64,000 bases of DNA, from NCBI GenBank assembly GCA_010909165.1, contig MU008193.1, forward strand, positions 482,376 through 546,375, given 5' to 3'. Below the pieces are notes generated by a model, which was given only the letters and a program-made list of their open reading frames with translations, was not told the DNA's origin and did not search any database. This stretch comes from Anthoceros angustus. Taxonomy: Eukaryota; Streptophyta; Anthocerotopsida; Anthocerotales; Anthocerotaceae. Made by a program: the position numbers and the translations under genes. Shown here in pieces: positions 11,691 through 23,292 of the stretch (positions are counted from its first letter, which is position 1; each line of letters opens with the position of its first letter).

Positions 11691-13310
11691 CTGCGGTGTG
11701 CGGAGATCTCCTATCTCCCAGTGGCCTCCATCTCCTCCTTCCATGGCCTTGCTCCATAGACTTTGTCGGCCTTGAGTTACCCTGTGACTCTCTCCACGGT
11801 TCGATCACGTCTGTAGTGATCCGGTCGCTCTTTACCGGCTTGAGCTCCTTCGCCGCCTTTACAGGCCTCGCCCTTGGCTGGCTCCGCCTCCGGTCCGAGC
11901 TCTCTGCTTGTGCCGGGCCTCTTCTGCTGCGCTTCCCCCCTTAGCTGCAAGGTCCTCCGCCGCTTGGGCCTCCCAGCTTGCTTGTTGCCTGTGAAGAACC
12001 TTAAGTCTGAACCGCCGGGCCTCGCGCTCCGCCACCGGCGTTTCCTCGATCCGGCGAGGACTCCGCCTTTCCTTTGCCCCTCGGCCGCCTTCACTTGCTC
12101 TTGGGTTCCACCATCCTCCTCGGGTGGCCTCCACTTCACAGGTCTTCTCTGTACGAGACCCCAAAGCATTCCGTCCATGTGGCAGGACTTCGCCGTGTTT
12201 CTTCCACGGCCGTGAGTGAGGCCCCACAAAGTCCGTAGTGGGGCCGGCATTTCTCGATCCGGCGAGGACTCCGCCTTTCCTTTGCCCCTCGGCCTTCGCC
12301 ACTTGCTCTTGGGTTCCACCATCCTCCTCGGGTGGCCTCCACTTCACAGGTCTTCTCATTTGCCACGAGACCCCAAAGCATTCCGTCCATAGTAGCAGGA
12401 CTTCGCCGTGTTTCTTCCACGGCCGCGTGATGAGGCCCCACAAAGTCCGTAGTAGCCGGCATTTCTCGATCCGAGGACCTCCATACCATGATCCGGAGTA
12501 AGTCGGTGGGTTCTCGGACCTAATCGGGACCCTCGGGTCTGAGTGGTGGTCGAGTCTCACCCTCTTGGCCCTCTTGGCCTCTAACTCCTTTGTGCCCTCT
12601 TTCTCACAGGGCTCGGAGGAGGTGAGGGGTCAGGGAGCAAGCTCTTTTGCCCCTTCACAGCCGGGGCAGGGGCCGGCTCGAGGTGGGGGCTGCGACCTCC
12701 TCCTTCCGGTGGCTGCCTCCATAGCCGCCTGTGCCTTGAGTTAGCCTCGGTACTGCTGTGACTCTCTCCACGGTTCCGATCCGTCATGGTGATCCGGTCG
12801 CTCTTTTGCTGACCGGCTCCTTCGCCGCCGCCTTTACAGGCCTCGCCCTTGGCCTCTGGCCGGGCCTCGCTCCGCCAGTCGAGCTCTCTCTGCTTGTGCC
12901 GGGCCTCTTCCGCCTCTGCTGCGCTTCCCCCGCTGCAAGGTCCTCCGCCGCTTGGCCTCCCAGCTTGCTTGAGCCTGGTGAAGAACCTGGTCTGCTGAAC
13001 CGCCGGGCCTCGCTCCGCCACCGGCGTTTCCCTTCCTCGATCCGGCGAGGACTCCGCCTTTCCTTTGCCCCTCGGCCGCCTTCACTTGCTCTTGGGTTCC
13101 ACCATCCTCCTCGGGTGGCCTCCACTTCACAGGTCTTCTCCATTGCCCAGAGACCCCAAAGCATTCCGTCCATAGTAGCAGGACTTCGCCGTGTTTCTTC
13201 CACGGCCGCGTGATGAGGCCCCACAAAGTCCGTAGTAGCCGGCATTTCTCGATCCGAGGACCTCCATGATCCGGAGTAAGTCGGTGGGTTCTCGGACCTA
13301 ATCGGGACCC
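9990..13310. repeat. Repeat block B of the giant LTR, three copies
   Basis: Copies lie near 9990-10860, 11690-12560 and 12650-13310. Within each of the first two, a segment of about 200 bp is itself doubled. That segment holds CCGGCGAGGACTCCGCC, CTTGCTCTTGGGTTCC, CCAAAGCATTCCGTCCAT and CACAAAGTCCGTAGT, at 10390-10580 and 10590-10800 for example. So there are repeats at two scales. Confidence 0.75.
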
Positions 13311-15973
13311 TCGGTCACAGTGGTGAGTCGAGTCTCACCCTCTTGGCCCTCTTGGCCTCTAACTCCTTTGTGCCCTCTTTCTCACAGGGCTCGGAGGAGG
13401 TGAGGGGTCAGGGAGCAAGCTCTTTTGCCCCTTCACAGCCGGGGGCAGGCCGGCTCGAGGTGGGGGCTGCGCGGTGACCTCCTGCTCCTTGGGCCACGTC
13501 CCTTCGCCCTCCTTACGCCTCTTGACCTCTTGCCACTCGTGGGCGGGGTAAGTCTCGGCACCTCGAGGTCTTTGCGTTGGTAAGCGGCACCGTCTTCGCC
13601 TCTTGCTCCGTTGAGTTCGTCGGGGCTCGGCCGTCGTGGTTGTTGCTGCATTCTGTGGTCTCGGCCGCCTCCTCATCGCTCCCTCATGTTTGCTCGGAGG
13701 GCACCAAAAGGAGGAAGGGAATCGCCTCCCAAACTTCCACAGGTGGTGAGGGGTTCGCTCAGGGCGTATGGAGTCAGGAATCCTCGATCGTCCTCCTCCG
13801 AGTCGCTTGGTCTTGAAGGGCGACCCCCACCTCAGGCGCCCTTGCACGCTCTACAGCGGGGCCTCCGGCCCTTGGGTTCAAGCTCTCCTCCTTGAGCTCG
13901 AAATGTCCCCATACATGGGGTGTGTCGGCCGATGGCGAGGCTTCTCGCTCCTTAGCTTGCGTGCCTCGGCAGGCGAAGATAATCCTTCCCAGTCGCTCTC
14001 TTCCCTGGGCGCATGCGAGAATACCAGGTTATCACCAAGGTGATCCACCTTGGTGGCGAGTTCAATGGACAATGATCCGGGCTACCGCCCTTACTCGGCC
14101 CGGCGGATCGGATATCAACCATCCGTTGGTTGTCGCTGCGTTCGAGCCTCGGCATCGCGGTGGGCGGCCCTATCTTCCCCGCCTTAAGGGGCTCGGCACC
14201 ACGCCCCTTCTTCCTCCTTGGGCGGTTGTAGGCCATCCTCGGGACCTCAAGGTCCATCGCCTCGGGTCCTCCGGAGGTTCTTGGATCGGACCTCCTTGTT
14301 GATCGCCTTGACATCTTCGGGCAAACTCCGGACTAGGTAGGTTGTCAAAGGTCAGACCATTTGGAACACGTCCGGATGCCACTCCTGCACCAATTCCCTG
14401 CTTCCTCCGGCCGGGGCCCGAAGTCCGGATAGCGCCGGGTCACAATGTTGCGCTCCACGGTCCATGGCTCCCAGACTCCGGGCTTTTGGGTGCCATTGCT
14501 TTCTCCTCCTCTTGTTCTTCTGGCTGGCGAGTCGGCACGATGTTCCTCCGCGTTCTGCTCCAACCTTGATGTGCGCTCTATGGCGCCCAAAAGATAGCCG
14601 AGCCGGATTGCGGGCGCAAGGGCTGAGGTGCGGAGACCTCCCTCCTTGGCGCTTGTGGAAAGCTGGGCGGAAGGCGCCCTTGCACGCTCTACTTACAGGG
14701 GCCTCCGGCCCTTGGGCGCCCGTTCAAGCTCTCCCTCCTTGAGCTCGAAATGTCCCCATACATGAATCGGTGTGGGGTCATTGATGGCGAGGCTTCTCGC
14801 TCCTTAGCTTGCGTGCCTCTGGCCCAGGCAGGCGAAGATAATCCTTCCCAGTCGCTCTCTTCCCAGCTGGGCGCGAGAATACCAGCAGGTTATCACCAAG
14901 GTGATCCACCTTGGTGGCGAGTTCAATGGACAATGATCCGGGCTACCGCCCCTTTGTCCGGATCGGATATCAACCATCCGTTGGTTGTCGCTGCGTTCGA
15001 GCCTCGGCATCGCGTGGGCGGCCCTATCTTCGCCTTAAGGGGCTCGGCACCACGCCCCTTCTTCCTCCTTGGGCGGTTGTAGGCCATCCTCGGGACCTCA
15101 AGGTCCATCGCCTCGGGTCCTCCGGAGGTTCTTGGATCGGACCTCCTTGTTGATCGCGCCCGGCATCTTCGGGCAAACTCCGGACTAAGCACAAGGTCGA
15201 GACCATTTGGAACACGTCCGGATGCCACTCCTGCACCAATTCCCTGCTTCCTCCGGCCGGGGCCCGAAGTCCGGATAGCCGGGTCACAATGTTGCGCTCC
15301 ACGGTCCATGGCTCCCAGACTTCGTCGGCTTTTGGGTGCCATTGCTTTCTCCTCCTCTTGTTCTGTACTGGCGAGTCGGCGATGTTCCTCCGCGTTGTTG
15401 CTCCAACCTTGTGGTCGCGCTCTAAAGTGGCGCCCAAAAGATGGCGAGGCGGATTGCGGGCGCAAGGGCTGTGAGATTATGCGGAGGCTGCGGTAAATGA
15501 CCTCCCTCCTTGGCGCTTGTGGAAGTAAGCTGCGGCGGAAGGCGCCTCTTCGTTGTCCGTAGCGCGAGTGCATGGCTTACTCGACCCTACGCTTGGCTTA
15601 CTCTCGGCCTTACGCGCCCGCGCGGCGTGAATACTGCCTGCGGCCTGCAGCAAGTTACGGTCTGACCTCTGCATGCCCGACCTCCACTCGGGTCACGTGG
15701 CGCCGCCTCGTCCTCACGCCTCGCTCCTAGGTTACTTTCCTGGCGTACTTATCCTATTTTGACACAGGTGGGTTCCGGACTTATCCGTTACTCGGCGTAG
15801 TCCGGAGCTTGCCATAGTGGTGGGGTCCGTTGTTCACTCAGTCGGAGTATACTCGAGCCTCGTCGGCGCTACCCCAATTTATTCCTCCTTTTCCGCCTTA
15901 TTTATCCTTCAATCCTAAAAAAAACAGAAACCCTACTTATTTCTTAGCTCCCCAGGGAAGTGCATAGCCCACA

Positions 15974-16950
15974 CCTGTACTGTCTCAGGCTGGAGATGTG
16001 AATGGGATAGGCATAAATTTGGTGAGGCTGCTGTGAGGGGGATGTCATGGTATAGACTGACAAGAGGCTTTGTAGATAATAAAGCTGTTGGCTGTGGAGC
16101 TAGGATGGCATGATCAATGATGCCAAGGGTTCATGGCATGTGTACGTGCATGTGACCGATGTATGTCATGTGGCATGTGGATGGATGTAATACCAAAAGT
16201 AACACCCCCTTTCTAGCGAGGTGGGGCAGGCACGCAGTTAGAAGCAACAACTCCACAAGACACCAGCACTAGGCCTCCAACTAGCTTGCCATCCTTCCAT
16301 GGGATGACTTGTAGTCAGTACCTCCACTGCTGCTCTTCACTTCAGTAAGAGTCAACAAGAATACATAAGAGATCATAGAGAGCTCCCCATCTTTGCCTAA
16401 GCTAGGTAAATAGCTCTTTCCTCTCGGTCTCCTCCTCATAGCTCTCCTCTAGACACACTTACACTCTAGGCTCCCACGACCTATCCTCCTAAGAATGCGG
16501 CCCCAATGCTAGGATCAATACCAGTATGTGTCCTCTAGAGCTTGCCTCATCTCTACAAGGGAGACTTACATTATTTCTAAGTAACTGCCTACAACACATT
16601 ACCTTTCTTAAGCTCTAAACTAAACCTCACTCCTAGTAACCACATAACTTATTAAACTAGATCGAGGGCTGCATGCATCTCATGCATGGCTCCTTATTAA
16701 AAGTATACTATTTATAACTTGAAAAGTAAATAATAATCATTAGTTTTATATAAATATGGATAATAGTTTGTATAATAGTATTCTAACATCTGCGGATTTC
16801 CAAAGTTCTGGTTTGTTTTAACATCAAAGTGGGACTAGGTAGGTAAGGGCGGGCTAACTTATTTTGCAAGAGTGCCCATCAACGTGAACTTGTCGGTTGG
16901 TCAAGTGAGTGGTTTTGCATAGGGTTAACCCGTTCCTTGTTGACCGTGAA
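15974..16950. other. Intergenic flank with no gene seen
   Basis: Sequence to the right of the LTR becomes ordinary and then AT-rich (16680-16790, long A/T runs). No conserved reading frame is visible. 16800-16950 is the likely promoter and 5' leader of the dihydroorotase gene. In-frame sequence begins at a GTG (16909), but the first ATG is at 16951. Confidence 0.5.
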
Positions 16951-19357
16951 ATGGCAGCACGGGCGATGCAGCTGTGCATTTCTTGCGATGTAGGTCGTCT
17001 GCTGACCGGGAAAGCATCATCCGTAGTGCAGGCTTCATCTATCCTGCAAGGAGGTGCAGATCAGAGAATGGCTGAACGGAAGGGTCTAAGAGAGGTTCAA
17101 AGGCTTGTTATAGCTCAGCCCGATGACTGGCATCTGCATCTCCGCGATGGAGAAGCTCTTGCTTCGGTTGCATCCCACAGGTCTGTGTGTTGCGAACAAT
17201 TTTAGCCTGCGCTATGTGGGAGGAGAGGATTCAATTCCCATGTTACGCTCTTCTGCGCAGTGCTAGCGTCTTCAAACGGGCCATCATCATGCCAAACTTG
17301 AAACCTCCTGTGACTACAGTAGCTGCTGCCAAGGCTTACAGGGAGCGCATTCTAGCGGTCCTGCCACCTGATTGTGGTTTCGAGCCTTTGATGACTTTGT
17401 ATCTAACGGACAACACGACACGAGAGGAGATCAAAATCGCAAGTTAGTGCCGGTGCTCTGCTCTGCTCGGGTTGGGTTTTTTGGCCATGAAAATTCCTCA
17501 CAGTTTGATGACCGGTTGCTTTCTGCTGTAGCTGACTGTACGCAGGTTAACTAATTTTTGTGCAGTTCTTTGTCTGAGTAGAGGAGAGTGGGGTGGTTTT
17601 TGCGGTGAAGCTGTATCCAGCTGGGGCCACCACCAATTCCCAAGCAGGTGTAACCAACCTGTTTGCCAATTGTGTTCCTGTGCTGGAGGAAATGGAAGAA
17701 CAAGGATTTCCTCTGCTGGTAAGCATTGCTTGAAAGCATCACAGGATTTTCTTGCATGATGGTCTTAGATGCTGATGATGCTGTGATATCAGGTGCACGG
17801 GGAAGTTGCTGATCAAAGTGTGGACATTTTTGATCGAGAGCGAATATTCATTGAAAGGATATTGTCACCTCTGGTTGACAAGCTGCCACGGCTTAAGGTC
17901 GTTATGGAGCACATTACGACCAAGGATGCGGTGGGATTTATTGAATCAAGACCAAACGGTATGTAATTATGGGCAATCCTGAAGTCATAGCATCTGTCGT
18001 CCCTGCGCAACGCTGAAAACCAGCAGATCACATCTAAGAGGTTGAGCCTGGATGACGTGTTCCAATGCAGGGCTTATTGCGGCCACGATTACACCTCAGC
18101 ATCTACTGCTGAACAGGAATGCCATATTTCAGGGTGGACTCCAACCACACAACTACTGCCTGCCAGTGCTGAAGCGAGAAACCCACAGTACACGTCTATA
18201 CCGAATATGAATTGTCCCCCTTGCTGTTTACAACCTGATCTAACAGAATTCGATCTTGCAGGACAAGCGTTGATGAAAGCTGTTTCATCTGGAAGCCCAA
18301 GGTACTTCCTAGGCACTGATAGTGCTCCTCATGAAAGGCACTCGAAGGAGTCGTCTTGTGGATGTGCCGGCATCTATAGTGCACCTGTTGCCATGTCGTT
18401 GTATGCACGAGCTTTTGAGCAGGTGCACAGGGAAGTTGCTGATCAAAGTGTGGACATTTTTGATCGAGAGCGAATATTCATTGAAAGGATATTGTCACCT
18501 CTGGTTGACAAGCTGCCACGGCTTAAGGTCGTTATGGAGCACATTACGACCAAGGATGCGGTGGGATTTATTGAATCAAGACCAAACGGTATGTAATTAT
18601 GGGCAATCCTGAAGTCATAGCATCTGTCGTCCCTGCGCAACGCTGAAAACCAGCAGATCACATCTAAGAGGTTGAGCCTGGATGACGTGTTCCAATGCAG
18701 GGCTTATTGCGGCCACGATTACACCTCAGCATCTACTGCTGAACAGGAATGCCATATTTCAGGGTGGACTCCAACCACACAACTACTGCCTGCCAGTGCT
18801 GAAGCGAGAAACCCACAGTACACGTCTATACCGAATATGAATTGTCCCCCTTGCTGTTTACAACCTGATCTAACAGAATTCGATCTTGCAGGACAAGCGT
18901 TGATGAAAGCTGTTTCATCTGGAAGCCCAAGGTACTTCCTAGGCACTGATAGTGCTCCTCATGAAAGGCACTCGAAGGAGTCGTCTTGTGGATGTGCCGG
19001 CATCTATAGTGCACCTGTTGCCATGTCGTTGTATGCACGAGCTTTTGAGCAGGTACGTACCATTCCCGTGTCTATTTATACAGCAATGCAATTGCTACAT
19101 GCACGCTTTACAAGCAAAATGTATCCAGGATGGGCTTGCGATAAGGGCGCATCTTCTCGTATTTGCAGGCTGGCGCTCTGGACAAGTTGCAAGCTTTTGC
19201 CAGCTTCAATGGCCCTGATTTTTATGGCCTTCCACGAAATGTAAGCTGTGTAACATTGTCGCGAGAGAGTTTTCAAGTGCCAAAAGAGTATAAGTTTGGC
19301 TCTGGCACTGTTGTACCAATGTGTGCTGGGGAGTGGCTAGAGTGGAGTGTACAGTAG
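16951..19357 (+). CDS. PYR4: Dihydroorotase (PyrC/class II type), internally duplicated
   Basis: The gene encodes the enzyme that closes N-carbamoyl-aspartate to dihydroorotate in pyrimidine synthesis. In-phase exons are 16951-17180, 17261-17442, 17582-17718, 17793-17958, 18071-18187, 18262-18588, 18701-18817, 18892-19052 and 19169-19357. Visible metal-site motifs are [22 protein letters not shown] (the lysine normally carboxylated), the HGEV and MEHITT histidines, and GTDSAPH. Residues 1-40 look like an organelle transit peptide. The exons from HGEV to YARAFEQ occur twice because of a 630-bp tandem duplication. The first copy runs without a splice site, in frame, into the second, so splicing as written gives about 541 residues instead of 393. 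In the second copy HGEV reads HREV. Function is certain at family level. Activity of the duplicated form is doubtful, unless the duplication is an assembly error. Confidence 0.9.
17793..19052 (+). repeat. 630-bp near-identical tandem duplication inside the dihydroorotase gene
   Basis: Copy one is 17793-18422 and copy two is 18423-19052. I see one substitution, near the start (GGGGAAG versus AGGGAAG). Introns are duplicated too. The outer edges share CAGGT with the junction, a five-base microhomology. The unit starts exactly at an exon start and ends exactly at an exon end. Confidence 0.95.
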
Positions 19358-21318
19358 GTTGGAAGGGCAACGTGCGGACCGATGAGATGTTTTTCGTTTG
19401 TGAATTGTGAAGTTCACGAAATAGTGGACGTTTACAGAATATACGCTGGTCTTGCAAGTAGGTAACTCAGAAAGTATTACAGGTACATTCCGGTAGGCAG
19501 TTACAAGATAGGCGACAACAGGGGTTAGTGCCCTCATAAGGCTTGTTCCTCCTTTTTTTTGGGTCGATGTGTTTCCCACCTCCTTTTCATAAAGTCTCCT
19601 GTTCCTTATAGGTACATTGAAGTGTGTGGAAGTTTTCTCAAGTTATAGGTTCCTACCAAATCGGAGAAAGATTTGTGGAACGGAAGTGAGTGTGCCGGAG
19701 AGAATGTAACTGACGTACTTCCACGTGTGAAAATAGCTCTTTGCTTCACAAGCCATCGAGCCATCCTGTTGCATCGATCAAGGTAATTGCATCAAGCCAG
19801 AGCCAGCCGCATCGAGCAAGATAATTGCATCCAGCAGGATAGTTGGAGTTGCCTGGTTTTCTTCATAATGGCCGAAGAATTGCATGATTCGGAGGAATCT
19901 TAGGTCCGCCGAATCATCTCATAGATGGGAGGAAATTTGGTTCTGGGGTCATTACAAATAGGAGGAAGGCCGAAGAACCAAGGTAGAGTGGGTGGCTGTC
20001 AGCACGCATGGTGTATAGTCTGGATGAGGGTGGAGTTGAGTGCAGAGTGTAGGCTGTGGGTTCCTGGACCCAGCCTTGCAGTCTACCATTGATGTTGATT
20101 GATGCTGGACAACGTTCTCCATTCGTCTACTTTCCAAATTGATTTCTTATTCTGCTTTAATTTCTGCTTGCATCGAGGCATTTCTTTCCCAGCCATCGAC
20201 GCTCCATATACCATTTCCACTTGTGTTAGTCTTCCACCTCCCCTTTCGAACCCAGCAGTCCAAGGTTAAGCGGTTGAGCGGCTTCCTCGTACCAGCCACA
20301 CCTAAAGTTGATCTAGGCTTCAACAGCGTTCGCTATTCCTCTACTTTTCACTTGATTCCCCATAACTGGTCACAAGTACAAAGATGTCGTCCTGACTCCC
20401 AGGCATTCCCCAGCCATCGACACTCCACCCATCCATCATCTCCGCTCCTGCTCAGTCTCCCATACCCCCTTTCCAGGATACAGTAACTTCTGAACACCCG
20501 TTACCCTGACACTCTGGAGCCTGTGCATCCCACCCGAGTGAGTCATCGTCCATCGTCCAGGGACACCTGAACCTGAAGTTTGAACGCATCCCTGCTTCCT
20601 GGTCACCCGTCACCCCCACACCCTCGTCCATGGAACCTACATCTGCTACTCAATAGAACCTACAACGGAAAAATTGGTCATACCCCGCAGGGCGAAAACT
20701 GGAAGCGCCTACATACTTATGAAAAATGAGAGTAGGTACCTATTAACTACCATTCTCAGCCCAACAATACATAGGTAGTTTATGTATGCAGGCTAGGGGT
20801 ACATATGCTGGGCTAGGGAATGGTGGTAGTAGCACCTCCGAAGTGCTTCATTTGTCACCTGCCACCATCCCCTCGCAACATCAGTTTCCACATGGAGACG
20901 ACTTACCAGTCCTGGCCATTATGCCCACAAGGGGTGCTGACCATGCATCATGTGTGTCCTACAATCACACGGTAGGCAGGGAAGGTGAAGGGAGAGTGGG
21001 GGCGGTCGACAACTCGAGGCTCGACACACAACATCGAGCCTGGTTGAATTGGAGCTATTAGGTACTCTAGGTACGTACGGTTTCCACACTCTGGTTCCGC
21101 TTCCCGCTTTAGGGCGCTGCTGCAGGTTTGATCTAGAGGATGAGCTGTTCGTGTTTGAACCTTGGCGCCAAGAGATCCCCGTAGACGTATCTACGCACAG
21201 TGGGTTGCCAGAAGATGGCTGGAAGTTCATTTGATGGGCTGTCAGCGGCAAAGATGTCGGGCACCGTGCTGACGCAGGCGGCAGGCCCGCTCTCCTACAG
21301 GGAATTGACTAGTGAGCC
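19358..21318. other. Intergenic region with no gene seen
   Basis: This is the presumed dihydroorotase 3' UTR followed by unremarkable sequence. Between 20140 and 20660 short phrases recur loosely (CCCAGCCATCGACNCTCCA at 20190 and 20410; TTCCACCTCCCCTTTC-like), suggesting an old local duplication. Nothing shows conserved protein similarity. 21060-21318 is the likely thymidine kinase promoter. Confidence 0.5.
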
Positions 21319-22677
21319 ATGGTGGTGGTGAAACCCGGCGTTCCATCACCCGCCTTGGAAGTGTTGGGGGCCGAGCCACCTCTTGCTGCGGGTGCGGGTA
21401 CGGGTTGGGAGATGCTGTCGTGTCAGTCCAAGCTTTCGGCCAAGCGGGTGGTGCAATCTTGCTGTTCTTCCTGGAGAAACCACCGCCTGGAAGACTGCTT
21501 GACAGAGCCCACGCGGCTGTTGGGCTCAGCAGCTGCAGCCTCCTCCAGCTCCGTTGCTAGCTGTAGGAGATCCCGTGATCTCGCCAAGTGCGGGCCTTGG
21601 AACGGAGCTTCACGAGCCGTCCGGCAGGGACGAGTCAGGTCTGTTATGGGCGGAGGTGGGGCATCGGAGGCATCTGGACGTGTGGAGGACGGGGCCTCGG
21701 CTATTGGGAGTGAGGCAGTATGGCCCAATGCCCAAGACGGTGATGCCGGGCCTCGTGGAGCAATCCATATCATTCTGGGGCCAATGTTTGCCGGCAAAAC
21801 CACTGCACTTCTGAGCAAGATGCAGAAGGAAATTGACGCCGGCAGGCACGTTTGCTTCTTTCCTCCGCATGTTAGTACGGGGGAGCTGCATTTACTGATA
21901 AGCTGTCGCTTGGGATATGCAGGTCTGTAGTTCTGGCAAAATCCGACAAGGATGCACGCTATGATGTGTCGGCAGTGGTTTCGCACGATGGTGCGCAATT
22001 ACCGTGCTATGCTGTGCCTGATCTTGAAAGCTTGAAGCTGCGTCTAGGGGAGGAGCAGTACAGCAAGGTTAGTCCCTATCCGATTTGTGCCCTGACCGTG
22101 CTATACCAATCTGCCTTGACCCTATGCTCATCCTTGAAGGCTCTCGGTGCAGCTGGAGGTGATCGGTATCGATGAAGCCCAATTTTTCCCCGACCTTCTC
22201 CCCTTCTGTCAGGCTGCTGCTGATGCCGGCAAGACCGTCGTGGTGGCTGGCTTGGATGGAGATTTCCAAAGGTACAAGTTTGGGTCAATTGTGCGCTTGT
22301 AGGATTGATGAGGGAATGGTACTGGGGTAGGGATTGATAAGCCTGTGGTGTGCTGCAGGCAACCATTTGGGAAGGTGTTGAACTTGATCACGCTAGCGGA
22401 CACAGTCACCAAGCTGGCTGCTCGATGCGAGCTGTGCGGCCAGCCTGCTTCCTTTTCTTTCAGAAAGATTGAGGGGACACAGAAGGTAATTATAGGAGGA
22501 GCAGAGGTATACATGCCTGTGTGCCGACGCCATTATGTCATCGGCCAAGTGGCTATGGAAGCTGCACGGTCTGTGCTCCACAGTCAGTCACAAGGTCATG
22601 ATCAGGAAGAATCTCAAGCAGAATCTCAGGTTGTGCTGGAGCCACAGCTTCAGCCACAGCCTGCAAAAGTTCCATGA
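21319..22677 (+). CDS. TK1: Thymidine kinase, TK1 type, probably organelle-targeted
   Basis: The product phosphorylates thymidine (and deoxyuridine) in nucleotide salvage. In-phase exons are 21319-21845, 21923-22067, 22153-22271 and 22359-22677, giving about 369 residues. The P-loop is GPMFAGKTT. The lasso region reads SDKDARYD, then SHDGAQLPC. The Walker B/catalytic segment is [12 protein letters not shown], followed by [13 protein letters not shown]. The structural zinc ligands are CELCG and CRRH. Some 145 residues precede the catalytic domain and are Ser/Ala/Arg-rich, fitting a plastid or mitochondrial leader. The tail is Gln/Glu-rich. Intron 1 starts with GC (CAG/GCACGT) and ends in AG; no GT donor keeps the frame. 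A second, broken TK-like sequence lies at 37948. Confidence 0.92.
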
Positions 22678-23292
22678 CCCTCCACCTCCATTTCTTTTCT
22701 CCCCCAGAGGACAAACTATTCATAGTATCACCGACTAAGCCTGTGACCTGATTTGCAAATCCATCCAGATCCCGTGTTCCTTAACATGCAATAACTTTCA
22801 TGCAAGGCAGGTCCGGTTGCGGTCCTACTTTCATCACGAACAGGTTGGATATCCACATGTATAAGCTGTGATTTGTAGTGCATCTTAGAAGGACGGTCAC
22901 ATTTGCCAGCATTGCCCGGTGCTACATAATTACGAGCACATCTTCCATATTAATGCATCTCAGAAGATAAAAGAATGATTGTATACACGCAAAGGTTCTG
23001 ACGGTCCTCTGCGACATGATACAAGGCACCCACCCAGCCCTTTTCACAGAAGTCGAGGAACAAAGTGGAACATGCGTGCTTCAGACCCTGGAATAACATT
23101 CCATTGGATCAGACTACGGGTTTTTAATTCCCCGTCACTTGCCATCAGTTTTCATCACATCTTGACAACCACGGCCGACACAGTGACACACCTACTCGGG
23201 TTGACGCAAGAGAGCCGATGAAGACGATGCTGACATCAGAGAGAACCCCGTAGTCTGTTCCTAGAATTCGATTGTGGGGCATTCTCAACTCA
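22678..23292. other. Convergent 3' ends of thymidine kinase and PP2A B''
   Basis: The 615 bp between two stop codons on opposite strands presumably hold both 3' UTRs. No reading frame with recognisable similarity was found. Confidence 0.6.

Larger units (their letters stand above)
7591..15973 (-). mobile_element. 5' LTR, about 8.4 kb, with internal tandem repeats
   Basis: The segment begins TGTGGCGGAC at 7591, next to the primer-binding site. It ends TAGCCCACA at 15973, giving the short inverted ends TGTGG/CCACA. Its last 2.4 kb is the copy of the 3' LTR at 1-2070, so the right boundary is set by where that similarity stops. About 8.4 kb is very long for an LTR. The middle (8815-13310) is built of repeated blocks. 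Many GC-rich frames are open on both strands, for example 10011-10820 minus, rich in Arg, Glu and Gly. They change frame between repeat copies and are not called genes. A nested insertion inside a shorter LTR is the main alternative. Confidence 0.55.
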
